A DNA stretch of 64,000 nt from contig NZ_FOKC01000010.1 of assembly GCF_900112035.1 (NCBI RefSeq), positions 69,664 to 133,663 on the forward strand. Reading direction: 5' to 3'. The notes below the pieces were generated by a model that worked only from the letters and a program-made list of their open reading frames with translations, ran no database searches and was not told the origin of the DNA. The position numbers were made by a program, and so were the translations under genes. Positions 9,111 through 17,156 of the stretch are shown here, in pieces (position 1 is the stretch's first letter; every line of letters begins with the position of its first letter). The DNA comes from Nocardioides alpinus. Lineage in GTDB: Bacteria > Actinomycetota > Actinomycetes > Propionibacteriales > Nocardioidaceae.

Positions 9111-9856
9111 AGCGACGGCTCGAATCCCTGGACCACCTGCGACTGGAGCTCCTGCACGATGACGTCCCACCAGCCGGTCACCAGCATGACCCCGACCGCG
9201 ATCATCATCACGCCGCCGATCCGCATGACCAGGAGCTGGTGGCGCCGGACCACCGCGAAGGCGCGGATCATCCGGCGGTAGGCCACGGCCGCTGCGACGA
9301 ACGGCAGGCCGAGGCCGAGTGCGAAGACGCCGGCCAGCACCGCGCCCCGGGCGGCCGTCGCCTCGTTGACCGACAGCACGTTGATCGCGGCCAGTGTCGG
9401 TCCGACGCACGGCGTCCAGCCGACGCCGAAGAGGAAGCCCAGCAGTGGCGCCGCCGCCAGCCCGACGGCCGGGACCTGGTGGATGCGCCAGTCACGCTGG
9501 AGGAACCCGATCCCGCCGAGGAACGCGACGCCCAGCAGGATCGTGATGATGCCGAGCACGACGTTGAGCTGGCGGGTGTGGGTGAAGAGCCACGCGCCGG
9601 CAGCGCCGGTGAGGCTGCCGAGGAGCACGAAGACGACCGAGAAGCCAAGCACGAACAGCACGGCCCCGAGGACGAGGCGGCTGCGACGGGCGTCCTCCAG
9701 CTCGGCACCCGACAGGCCGGTGGCGTACGAGAGGTAGCCGGGCAGCAGCGGGATGACGCACGGGCTGAAGAAGGAGATCAGGCCGGCCATGAGCGCGACG
9801 GGGAGCGCGAGGATCAGCGAGCCGGAGAGGGCCTGGTCCTGGAACCACTCACTCAT
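9107..9856 (-). CDS. ccdA: Thiol-disulfide transporter CcdA
   Basis: A 249-residue DsbD-like membrane protein with six hydrophobic segments that carries electrons from cytoplasmic thioredoxin across the membrane to ResA. The paired redox Cys are in the conserved Pro-Cys motifs FFSPCVIPLLPG (Cys33) and GWTPCVGP (Cys150). It overlaps resA by 8 bp and resB by 4 bp. Together these genes reduce the haem-binding Cys pairs of apocytochrome c before haem attachment. Confidence 0.95.
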   Translation of the reverse strand: MSEWFQDQALSGSLILALPVALMAGLISFFSPCVIPLLPGYLSYATGLSGAELEDARRSRLVLGAVLFVLGFSVVFVLLGSLTGAAGAWLFTHTRQLNVVLGIITILLGVAFLGGIGFLQRDWRIHQVPAVGLAAAPLLGFLFGVGWTPCVGPTLAAINVLSVNEATAARGAVLAGVFALGLGLPFVAAAVAYRRMIRAFAVVRRHQLLVMRIGGVMMIAVGVMLVTGWWDVIVQELQSQVVQGFEPSL

Positions 9857-10400
9857 CGAGGACCTTCTCGACGAGCGAGAGCAGCGTCTGGGTGGTCGGC
9901 ACCCGGCCGTTGACCGACGCGGCGATGCGCCCGTCGGCGTCGAGGACGACGGTGCTCGGGATGGAGCGCGGGTTCAGCGTGCCAGCGAACGGCAGCAGCG
10001 CCGCGCCGTCGGCGGAGTAGATCGTCGCGTAGGGCACGTCGAAGCGGCGGACGTAGGCGCGGGCGGCGTCGGCGGAGGAGTCGCGGATGTTGATGCCGAC
10101 GAAGGTGACCTGGTCACCGAGCACGGCGGCGGCCTCGTTGAGGTCGGGCTGCTCGATGCGGCACGGCGGGCACTGCGACCACCACACGTTGACCACCACG
10201 GGCTTGCCGCGCAGGTCCGCCAGGTCGACCTCGTTGCCGTCGAGGTCGGTGCCGGTCAGCTCGATCGAGGTGTCCCGGGCCGTCGGGGCCACCTCGGACG
10301 GCACGCCCTCCCCCGTGATGTATTCCTTGTCGCCGGTCCCGGACAGGCTCGAGCAGCCCACGAGCGCGAGCAGGCAGGCGAGCACGACGAGCGGGCGCAC
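9849..10400 (-). CDS. resA: TlpA/ResA-type thiol-disulfide lipoprotein
   Basis: A secreted thioredoxin-like lipoprotein. A hydrophobic signal ends in lipobox LVGC (Cys16), and the active site is WWSQCPPC (Cys77, Cys80) in a TlpA fold; a cis-Pro motif (RSIPSTVV) follows. It should keep apocytochrome c thiols reduced using electrons from CcdA. The start is uncertain: GTG 10400 gives a good signal peptide but has GGGAGG 16 nt away. A CTG at 10409 would overlap the upstream stop (CTGA) and sit 7 nt from the same GGGAGG. Confidence 0.9.
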   Translation of the reverse strand: MRPLVVLACLLALVGCSSLSGTGDKEYITGEGVPSEVAPTARDTSIELTGTDLDGNEVDLADLRGKPVVVNVWWSQCPPCRIEQPDLNEAAAVLGDQVTFVGINIRDSSADAARAYVRRFDVPYATIYSADGAALLPFAGTLNPRSIPSTVVLDADGRIAASVNGRVPTTQTLLSLVEKVLDE

Positions 10401-10405
10401 GATCT

Positions 10406-11083
10406 TCAGGGCCGGTCCTCCCGCGGCGCCCCGCCGGCGGAGAACGGGGCGGAGCGGTCGCCCACCGGGATCAGGTCGCCGGCCGGCTCGGAGTAGCGGA
10501 CCTGCACCATCCGGTCGTCGTCGAAGACCACGCTGGTCAGCGAGCACAGCGTGCACTGGCGGGTCTTGGGGTGGTGGAGGTAGCTGCGCTTCTCGAGGAA
10601 GAGCCGCGTCGTCCAGATCGGGAGCTGGTGGGAGACGATGACCGCCTCGTGGCCCGCTGCCGCGTCGCGGGCGTCGTGGACGGCGGCGACCATCCGGCCG
10701 GCGATCTCGTCGTAGGGCTCGCCCCAGGAGGGCTTCAGCGGGTTGTACATGTGGCGCAGCAGGCCGGGGCGACGGAGGAAGGTCTTGGAGCCGGCGCTGA
10801 AGTTGATGCCCTCGAACTTGTTGCTCGACTCGATCACCCGGGGGTCAATCACCGGCGTCAGTCCGCGGACCGTCGCCAGGGGGGCGCCGGTCTCCCGGGC
10901 GCGCTCGAGCGGCGACGTACGGATGTGCACGATGTCGCGCTCACCGATGGTCTCGGCGATCCGCTGGGCCATCTGGTGGCCCAGGTCGGACAGGTGGAAC
11001 CCGTCGCGGCGGCCGTAGAGCACGCCCTGCGGGTTGTGGACCTCGCCGTGACGCAGCAGGTGGACGGTGGTCTGGAGTCCCAT
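10406..11083 (-). CDS. Histidine phosphatase family protein
   Basis: A 225-residue protein of the phosphoglycerate-mutase-like superfamily. The catalytic motif LLRHGE is at residues 9-14 (phospho-accepting His12), and the second His is in VSHQLPIW. The gene lies between hemL (1-bp gap) and resA, the same place as Rv0525 in M. tuberculosis as I recall it. The substrate is unknown; conserved linkage to haem and cytochrome c genes suggests a role there but does not prove one. Confidence 0.85.
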   Translation of the reverse strand: MGLQTTVHLLRHGEVHNPQGVLYGRRDGFHLSDLGHQMAQRIAETIGERDIVHIRTSPLERARETGAPLATVRGLTPVIDPRVIESSNKFEGINFSAGSKTFLRRPGLLRHMYNPLKPSWGEPYDEIAGRMVAAVHDARDAAAGHEAVIVSHQLPIWTTRLFLEKRSYLHHPKTRQCTLCSLTSVVFDDDRMVQVRYSEPAGDLIPVGDRSAPFSAGGAPREDRP

Positions 11084-11084
11084 G

Positions 11085-12407
11085 TCAGTGACCCTTCCCG
11101 GCGGAGGTCGAGGCGGCGGCCAGCGCGGCCGCCGGGAGCGCGTCGAGGATGGTGGAGATCGCCCGGTCGTCGTGCGCCGCGGAGACGAACCACGCCTCGT
11201 AGGCCGACGGGGGCAGGTAGACGCCCTGGTCGAGCATCGAGTGGAAGAAGGCGGCGTAGGCAGCCGTGTCCTGCTGGCTGGCCTCGGCGAAGTCGCGCAC
11301 CGAGCCCTCGCGGAAGAACACCGAGAACATCGTGCCCGCGGCCTGCACCGTGTGCGGCACGCCGGCGGCCTCGAGCGTCTCGGAGACGGCGTTGCGGATC
11401 GTCAGGGCTGTGGCGTCGAGGTGGGTGTAGACCTCGGGCGTCGCCAACCGGAGCGTGGCGAGGCCGGCGGTGGTGGCGACGGGATTCCCCGACAGCGTGC
11501 CGGCCTGGTAGACCGATCCCTCCGGCGCGAGGTGGGCCATGAGGTCGGCGCGCCCGCCGAAGGCCGCGGCCGGGAAGCCGCCGCCCATCACCTTGCCGAA
11601 GGTCATCAGGTCGGGCACCCAGCCCTCGATCGCACCGTCGAGGCCCCAGCCGCCCTGCGCGGTGGCGCGGAAGCCGGTCATCACCTCGTCGCTGATGAAC
11701 AGCGCGCCGTGGGCGTGGCAGGTCTCGGCGAGGAAGGCGTTGAAGCCGGGGGCCGGTGGGACGACGCCCATGTTGCCGGGGAACGCCTCGGTGATCAGGC
11801 AGGCGATCCGTGACCCGTGGGCCTCGAACGCCGCCTGCACGGCCTCCCGGTCGTTGTAGGGCAGGACGAGGGTCTCCACCGCGGACGAGGCGGGTACGCC
11901 GCTGGTGCCGGGGACGGCGAGCGTCGCGACGCCGGAGCCGGCCTCGGCCAGCAACGTGTCGACGTGGCCGTGGTAGCACCCGGCGAACTTCACGACGAGG
12001 TCGCGACCGGTCGCGCCCCGTGCGAGCCGGATGGCGGACATGGTGGCCTCGGTGCCCGACGACACGAAGCGGACCCGCTCGACCGGGGTGCGCGCGACGA
12101 TCTCCTCGGCCAGCTCGACCTCCGGCTCGGTGGGGGTGCCGTACGACGTGCCGCGGGCGACCGCGCCGGCCACCGCGGCCTGCACGTCGGGGTGCGCGTG
12201 GCCGAGCAGCATCGGGCCCCAGGAGCAGATCAGGTCGACGTAGTCGTTGCCGTCGGCGTCGGTGAGCCAGGCGCCGGACGCGGAGGTGATGAAGCGGGGC
12301 GTGCCGCCGACGGCGGTGAAGGCGCGGACGGGCGAGTTCACCCCTCCCGGGGTCACGGCACGGGCACGCTCGAACAGCGCCTCGCTGGCCGTCGTCACGG
12401 AGGGCAT
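11085..12407 (-). CDS. hemL: Glutamate-1-semialdehyde 2,1-aminomutase
   Basis: PLP enzyme that converts glutamate-1-semialdehyde to 5-aminolevulinate, the second step of the C5 haem pathway (HemA does the first). The 440-residue protein has the family opening PGGVNSPVRAF (20-30), the SSGTEA phosphate loop (117-122), Asp240 in SDEVMTGF and the PLP lysine Lys272 in FGKVMGGGFP. The ATG at 12407 is used; GTG codons at 12413 and 12422 are in frame and possible. It is the first gene of the cytochrome c maturation operon, about 2 kb from hemB. Confidence 0.95.
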   Translation of the reverse strand: MPSVTTASEALFERARAVTPGGVNSPVRAFTAVGGTPRFITSASGAWLTDADGNDYVDLICSWGPMLLGHAHPDVQAAVAGAVARGTSYGTPTEPEVELAEEIVARTPVERVRFVSSGTEATMSAIRLARGATGRDLVVKFAGCYHGHVDTLLAEAGSGVATLAVPGTSGVPASSAVETLVLPYNDREAVQAAFEAHGSRIACLITEAFPGNMGVVPPAPGFNAFLAETCHAHGALFISDEVMTGFRATAQGGWGLDGAIEGWVPDLMTFGKVMGGGFPAAAFGGRADLMAHLAPEGSVYQAGTLSGNPVATTAGLATLRLATPEVYTHLDATALTIRNAVSETLEAAGVPHTVQAAGTMFSVFFREGSVRDFAEASQQDTAAYAAFFHSMLDQGVYLPPSAYEAWFVSAAHDDRAISTILDALPAAALAAASTSAGKGH

Positions 12408-12603
12408 CGTCACGGGGGTCACCCGGTCATTGTCACGTAGTCGGGCAAGCAGGACCCAGTCGGTGCGCCTGCGCGGCCCGGGATGTGGGTTGGCCCACAA
12501 GTGACCGAGGCGTAACTTGGAGTGACAATTGCTCGTTGGCAGGTGTAGGTGGGCCCGGAGGGGGCATCATCGCCACCACGTACGACACAGGGGAGATGCA
12601 CGC

Positions 12604-13821
12604 ATGTCGAACTTCGGCCGGCTCCACAGGGCGACCGCGATCATTCCGCTCGCCGTGCTCTCCGCCGCCTGGACCGCGAGCCTCGCCGGCGTCGGAGTCG
12701 GCTCGGCCAGCGCAGATCCCGACGGTTCCGGCACCCTCCCCGACGGCACCGTCCTCCCCGCCTCCGCGATCGAGGCCCCGGCCAGCGTCGGCGACACCGC
12801 GCTCACCCGTGCCGCCGCGCTCACGCCCGGTGCGGCCAGCAGCATCCCGCAGGCGGCGCTCGCCGCCTACCAGCGCGCCGAGGCTGTCATCAACAAGGCC
12901 GACGCCGGCTGCGCGCTGCCGTGGGAGCTCATCGCCGCGATCGGCCGCGTCGAGTCCGACCACGGCCGCTTCGGCGGCAACACCCTCGACGACGACGGCG
13001 TCGCCCGCCCCGGCATCTACGGCATCGCGCTCAACGGCAAGAACAACACGCAGGACATCAGCGACACCGACGCCGGCCAGTACGACAACGACACGCGCCA
13101 CGACCGCGCGGTCGGCCCGATGCAGTTCATCCCCTCGACCTGGACGGTCGTCGGCGTGGACGGCGACAGCGACGGCACCCGCAACCCGCAGGACATCGAC
13201 GACGCCGCCCTCGCGACGGCCGTCTACCTGTGCTCGGGCGACGACGACCTGTCGTCCGAGAAGGGGCAGCGCGCCTCGGTCTACCGCTACAACCACTCCA
13301 ACGACTACGTCGACCTGGTCCTGTCGATCATGCAGTCCTACATGGACGGCGACTTCAGCGCCGTGCCGACCTCGACGCTGACCTCCGGCGTGATCCTCCC
13401 CGACCCCACCGCCTCCGCCGACGGCTCCGGGGACAAGGGCGGCGACGGCGGCAAGGGAGACGACAAGGGAGACAAGGGTGGTGACGGTGGCAAGGACGAC
13501 AACACGCCGACCGCGACCCCGACCCCGACGCCCACGACGGTGACGCCCACCCCGACCACCACGCAGACCCCGACCCCGACCCCGAGTCCGACCCCGACGT
13601 CGTCACCGACTCCCACCAAGGACCCGACGACCGCCGTCCCGACAGCCACCCCGACGCTGCCGGTGCCCACCACGCTGCCGCCGCTCCCGACCGCGACGAT
13701 CACCGAGACGCTCACGCTGGTCCAGGCGACCGCGCAGTGCGTGGCCCAGGGAGTCATCGACAACCCGCTCACGGGCACCAACGAGCTCCTCGACTGCGCG
13801 AACAAGCTCCTCGCGCCCTAA
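12604..13821 (+). CDS. Secreted lytic transglycosylase with Pro/Thr-rich stalk
   Basis: A 405-residue exported cell-wall hydrolase. The signal peptide ends after ASA at residue 37. The transglycosylase core (about 85-250) has the catalytic Glu117 in AIGRVESDHGRFGG and the downstream GPMQFIPSTW motif. A Gly/Asp/Lys-rich linker (about 275-300) leads into a long Thr-Pro repeat stalk (to about 370) and a short C-terminal domain with two Cys. GGGGA lies about 9 nt before the ATG. No c-di-AMP (ydaO) riboswitch is seen upstream, although disA is present in this genome. Confidence 0.88.
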   Translation: MSNFGRLHRATAIIPLAVLSAAWTASLAGVGVGSASADPDGSGTLPDGTVLPASAIEAPASVGDTALTRAAALTPGAASSIPQAALAAYQRAEAVINKADAGCALPWELIAAIGRVESDHGRFGGNTLDDDGVARPGIYGIALNGKNNTQDISDTDAGQYDNDTRHDRAVGPMQFIPSTWTVVGVDGDSDGTRNPQDIDDAALATAVYLCSGDDDLSSEKGQRASVYRYNHSNDYVDLVLSIMQSYMDGDFSAVPTSTLTSGVILPDPTASADGSGDKGGDGGKGDDKGDKGGDGGKDDNTPTATPTPTPTTVTPTPTTTQTPTPTPSPTPTSSPTPTKDPTTAVPTATPTLPVPTTLPPLPTATITETLTLVQATAQCVAQGVIDNPLTGTNELLDCANKLLAP

Positions 13822-13826
13822 CCGCT

Positions 13827-13869
13827 CCTCGACCAGCCACCGCTGGTCGAGGAAGGCGCCCCGGCGCCT
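13827..13869 (+). terminator. Double hairpin after the transglycosylase gene
   Basis: Six bases after the stop, an 11-bp perfect stem with a 4-nt loop (13827-13852, CCTCGACCAGC and its complement) is followed by a 7-bp stem AGGCGCC-CC-GGCGCCT (13854-13869). No U-run follows, as is common in high-GC genomes. Parts of this hairpin pair recur at 13944 and 13976, so it is also repeat DNA. Confidence 0.6.
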
Positions 13870-13893
13870 GTCACCAGACCCCCCAGCCCCCAA

Positions 13894-13936
13894 ACCAGGT
13901 TTCGTGACGGTCGCTGCGCGACCTCCTCAACCAACG
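13894..13936. repeat. REP-like repeat, left copy of a perfect 43-bp direct repeat
   Basis: Identical over 43 bp to 14396-14438. Starts ACCAGGTTTCGTGAC, holds the GGTCGC-TGC-GCGACC hairpin and ends CTCAACCAACG. The two copies flank the GIY-YIG gene. Confidence 0.95.
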
Positions 13937-13943
13937 GATGGTC

Positions 13944-14010
13944 GCTGGTCGAGGAAGGCGCCCCGGCCAGCCATCGCTGGTCGAGGAAGGCGCCCCGGCG
14001 CCTGTCACGA
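13944..14010. repeat. Two further copies of a hairpin repeat (GCTGGTCGAGGAAGGCGCC)
   Basis: GCTGGTCGAGGAAGGCGCC occurs at 13842, 13944 and 13976. The third copy again carries the full AGGCGCC-CC-GGCGCCT hairpin and the tail CCTGTCACGAGACC. The inverted core also appears near 20400 (aggcgccggggcgcct). Confidence 0.85.
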
Positions 14011-14079
14011 GACCCGACTCATCCACGGATCCACCTCGGGGGCTGTCGTACGCCGGCCCGTGCGCCGCAGGATTCAACG

Positions 14080-14409
14080 ATGCCCTTCGGCTACATCCTC
14101 CGCTGCGCCGACGACAGCTTCTACGTCGGCAGCACCTGGGACCTCGAACGACGACTCGGCGAGCACAACGAGGGCCTCGGTGCGGCGTACACGAAGCGGC
14201 GTCGGCCCGTCAGCCTCGCGTGGAGCGCCGAGGTCGGCCGGATCGACGAGGCCTACGCGGTGGAGAAGCAGGTCCAGGGCTGGTCGAGAGCGAAGCGTCA
14301 GGCGCTGATCGACGGCCGTACGGAGCTGTTGTCGGGGCTCTCGAGCCGCAGCTGGGCGGCGCTTCGGGACCGCCGGACGTCCGATGACACTGGTGACCAG
14401 GTTTCGTGA
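14080..14409 (+). CDS. GIY-YIG nuclease domain protein
   Basis: A 109-residue stand-alone GIY-YIG domain of the UvrC-N / YhbQ type: GYI at residues 4-6, YVG at 15-17, then a basic helix and the AYAVEKQVQGWSRAKR segment with the conserved Glu. There is no separate DNA-binding domain. The gene is flanked by perfect 43-bp direct repeats, and the last codons and stop (Gln-Val-Ser-TGA) are supplied by the right repeat. Small GIY-YIG proteins of this type have little defined function; the repeat context hints at a link with the repeats themselves. Confidence 0.85.
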   Translation: MPFGYILRCADDSFYVGSTWDLERRLGEHNEGLGAAYTKRRRPVSLAWSAEVGRIDEAYAVEKQVQGWSRAKRQALIDGRTELLSGLSSRSWAALRDRRTSDDTGDQVS

Positions 14410-14438
14410 CGGTCGCTGCGCGACCTCCTCAACCAACG
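14396..14438. repeat. REP-like repeat, right copy of the 43-bp direct repeat
   Basis: Perfect copy of 13894-13936, 502 bp away. It provides the 3' end of the GIY-YIG gene. Confidence 0.95.
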
Positions 14439-14462
14439 ACCCTCACCCCGCTGGTCCAGGAA

Positions 14463-14492
14463 GGCGCTGCGCGACCTCCTCAACCAACGGTG
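14463..14492. repeat. Partial REP-like repeat
   Basis: Repeats the second half of the 43-bp unit (gctgcgcgacctcctcaacc followed by aacgg) just before the hemB stop codon, after a decayed 'ctggtccaggaaggc' stretch. Confidence 0.8.
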
Positions 14493-14502
14493 CGCGAGAC
14501 TC

Positions 14503-15498
14503 CTAGCGGCGGAGCAGCCGTGCGGCTTCGGAGGCCCAGTAGGTCAGCGTCACGTCGGCGCCGGCACGGCGGATCGAGGTGAGGGTCTCCAGGATGGCGG
14601 CCTCGCGGTCGATCCAGCCGTGGGCGGCGGCGGCCTCGACCATGGCGTACTCGCCGGAGATGTTGTAGGCCGCCACGGGGACGTCGACGGCGTCGCGGAC
14701 CCGGCGTACGACGTCGAGGTAGGCCATGGCCGGCTTCACCATCACGATGTCCGCGCCCTGCTCCACGTCGAGCAGCGCCTCGCGCACGCCCTCGACGGCG
14801 TTGGCGGGGTCCTGCTGGTAGGTCTTGCGGTCACCGACGAGCGAGGAGTCGACGGCCTCACGGAAGGGGCCGAAGAAGGCCGAGGCGTACTTCGCGGAGT
14901 AGGCGATGATCGAGACGTGGCTGTGGCCGGCGGCGTCGAGCGCCTGGCGTACGACGGCGACCTGGCCGTCCATCATCCCGCTGGGCCCGACCATGTCGAC
15001 ACCCGCGGCCGCCTGCGCGAGTGCCATCTCGGCGTACGCCGCCAGGGTCTGGTCGTTGTCGACCTCACCGTCGGGCGTGAGGAGGCCGCAGTGGCCGTGG
15101 TCGGTGAACTCGTCGAGGCAGAGGTCCGACATCACCGTGAGCTGGTCGCCCACCTCGGCGACCACGTCGGTGATCGCGAGGTTGAGGACGCCGCCCGGGT
15201 CGATCCCGCCGGACCCGGTCGCGTCCTTGTGCTCGGGGATGCCGAAGAGCATCACGCCGCCCAGCCCGAGCTCGGCCGCCTCGTTGACGGCCTGCTTGAG
15301 CGAGTCGCGCGAGTGCTGGACGACGCCCGGCATCGAGGAGATCGGCCGTGGCTCGTCGAGGTCCTCGCGCACGAAGACCGGGAGGACCAGCGAGCTGGGC
15401 ACCACGTGGTGCTCGGCGACCATCCGGCGCAGGACCGGCGTGCGCCGCAGCCGGCGCGGTCGGATGAGCGGGGTCTCCAGCTCGCGGTCCTCCGTCAC
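14503..15498 (-). CDS. hemB: Delta-aminolevulinic acid dehydratase (porphobilinogen synthase)
   Basis: Condenses two 5-aminolevulinate molecules to porphobilinogen. The 331-residue protein has Schiff-base lysines Lys203 (SAKYASAFFGPFREA) and Lys255 (VMVKPAMAY). The metal loop at 127-137 reads CLDEFTDHGHC: the middle Cys of the zinc type is replaced by Asp129, which fits the Mg-dependent or mixed-metal type common in actinobacteria. The GTG start at 15498 is 2 bp after the hemD stop. It is the last gene of the rex-hem operon. Confidence 0.95.
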   Translation of the reverse strand: MTEDRELETPLIRPRRLRRTPVLRRMVAEHHVVPSSLVLPVFVREDLDEPRPISSMPGVVQHSRDSLKQAVNEAAELGLGGVMLFGIPEHKDATGSGGIDPGGVLNLAITDVVAEVGDQLTVMSDLCLDEFTDHGHCGLLTPDGEVDNDQTLAAYAEMALAQAAAGVDMVGPSGMMDGQVAVVRQALDAAGHSHVSIIAYSAKYASAFFGPFREAVDSSLVGDRKTYQQDPANAVEGVREALLDVEQGADIVMVKPAMAYLDVVRRVRDAVDVPVAAYNISGEYAMVEAAAAHGWIDREAAILETLTSIRRAGADVTLTYWASEAARLLRR

Positions 15499-15500
15499 GA

Positions 15501-17156
15501 CTACTTCGCCCGTGCCTTGCGCCGACCCGATGCGGTGCGCTCGCTCGGCCGGGTCACGGCCTCGCCGTTCTCCAGCATCGCGAGGCGGCGGGTGGCGCCG
15601 AAGTCGGCCAGCGCGTCCACGAGGACCTCAACGTCGGGCGTGGGCGAGAGGACGTCGACCCGCAGGCCGTGCTCCTCCGCGGTCTTGGCGGTGGCGGGCC
15701 CGATGACGGCGATGATCGTCGACGGGTGCGGCTTGCCGGCGATGCCGACGAGGTTGCGCACGGTCGAGGACGAGGTGAAGACGACCGCGTCGAACTTGCC
15801 GGTCTTGATCGCGTCGCGCACCGGCGCGGGCGGCGGGGTGGCACGCACCGTGCGGTAGGCGGTGACGTCGTCGCACTCCCAGCCGAGGTCGATCAGGCCG
15901 GCGACGAGGTTCTCGGTGGCGATGTCGGCGCGCGGCAGGAAGACCCGGTTGATCGGGTCGAGCAGCTCGTCGTAGGGCGGCCACTCCTCGAGCAGGCCGG
16001 CAGCGGACTGCTCCCCCGAGGGGACGAGGTCGGCGCGCAGGCCCCAGGCCGAGATCGCCTCGGCGGTCTTGTCGCCGACCGCCGCGATCTTCAGTCCCGA
16101 GAAGGCGCGGGCGTCGAGGCCGTACTCCTCGAACTTCTCGCGGACCGCCTTGACGGCGTTGACCGAGGTGAAGGCGATCCACTCGTAGCGGCCCTCGACG
16201 AGGCCGCGGACGGCCTTGTCCATCTGGAGCGGGTTGCGGGGCGGCTCGACCGAGATGGTCGGCACCTCCTCCGGCACCGCGCCGTAGTCGCGCAGGCGCC
16301 GCGACAGCGAGCCGGCCTGCTCCTTGGTGCGGGGCACCAGCGCGCGCCAGCCGAAGAGCGGCTTGGTCTCGAACCACGACAGCGTGTCGCGCAGGTCGAC
16401 GACGTCACCGATGACGATGATCGCCGGCGGGGCGATGCGCGACGAGCGGACGTCGGCGGCCACGTCGGCCAGGGTGGACACGAGGGTCTGCTGCTCGGTC
16501 GTGGTGCCGACGCGGGTGACCGCGACGGGCGTCTCGGACGAGCGGCCGGCCTCGATGAGGGCCGCGGCGGTCTCGCCGATGCTGCCCACACCCGAGAGCA
16601 GGACGAGGGTGCGGTCGTCGGCGTAGGCGGTCCAGTCGACCTTCTCGCCGCAGGTGACGACGCACATCTCGCGGTGGCGCTTGGTGGTCAGCGGGATGCC
16701 GGCGTAGGCCGGGACCCCGCTCACCGAGGACACACCGGGGACGACCTCGAAGCCGACGCCGGCCTTGACGCAGGCCTGCGCCTCCTCGGGGCCGGAGGCG
16801 TAGAGGAACGGGTCGCCGGTCATCAGGCGGACCACCCGCTGCTTCTTGCCGTGGCGTACGACGACCTTGGCGCGGGCGGCGTGCGTCAGCGGTTGGCCGT
16901 CCTCGCCGAAGCCGCCGTCGACGATCTCCGGACCGTCCCAGGACCCGTCGGCGCTCTCGGCGAGGCCGAGGACGGAACGGACCAGGGCGACGTGCTCAGG
17001 AGCCTCGGTCACGACGACCTCGGCACTCTCCAGGAGCTCCACGGCCCGCACTGTCAGCAGGCCCGGGTCACCGGGTCCACTGCCGACGAACGACACCCAA
17101 CCCGGGTTCGCACCCTTGTCCTGGCTGGTGGCCTGCGGGGTCTGTACTCGCGTCAT
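15501..17156 (-). CDS. hemD: Bifunctional uroporphyrinogen-III C-methyltransferase / uroporphyrinogen-III synthase
   Basis: A 551-residue fusion usual in actinobacteria. The N-terminal half (about 20-260) is a CobA/CysG-type SAM methyltransferase, with VGSGPGDPGLLT at 24-35, VPGVSSVSGVPAYAGIPLT and the GKR-like region. The C-terminal half (about 270-530) is HemD, which closes hydroxymethylbilane to uroporphyrinogen III. The first domain diverts uroporphyrinogen III to precorrin-2 for cobalamin or sirohaem. The ATG at 17156 overlaps the hemC stop (ATGA). A basic tail (SGRRKARAK) ends the protein. Confidence 0.93.
   Translation of the reverse strand: MTRVQTPQATSQDKGANPGWVSFVGSGPGDPGLLTVRAVELLESAEVVVTEAPEHVALVRSVLGLAESADGSWDGPEIVDGGFGEDGQPLTHAARAKVVVRHGKKQRVVRLMTGDPFLYASGPEEAQACVKAGVGFEVVPGVSSVSGVPAYAGIPLTTKRHREMCVVTCGEKVDWTAYADDRTLVLLSGVGSIGETAAALIEAGRSSETPVAVTRVGTTTEQQTLVSTLADVAADVRSSRIAPPAIIVIGDVVDLRDTLSWFETKPLFGWRALVPRTKEQAGSLSRRLRDYGAVPEEVPTISVEPPRNPLQMDKAVRGLVEGRYEWIAFTSVNAVKAVREKFEEYGLDARAFSGLKIAAVGDKTAEAISAWGLRADLVPSGEQSAAGLLEEWPPYDELLDPINRVFLPRADIATENLVAGLIDLGWECDDVTAYRTVRATPPPAPVRDAIKTGKFDAVVFTSSSTVRNLVGIAGKPHPSTIIAVIGPATAKTAEEHGLRVDVLSPTPDVEVLVDALADFGATRRLAMLENGEAVTRPSERTASGRRKARAK

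Noticed and set aside
12408..12603. ydaO (c-di-AMP) riboswitch before the lytic transglycosylase
   Set aside because: Expected because disA is present and such genes often carry it, but the conserved core is not found; only a short GTGGG-TTGG-CCCAC hairpin is seen.
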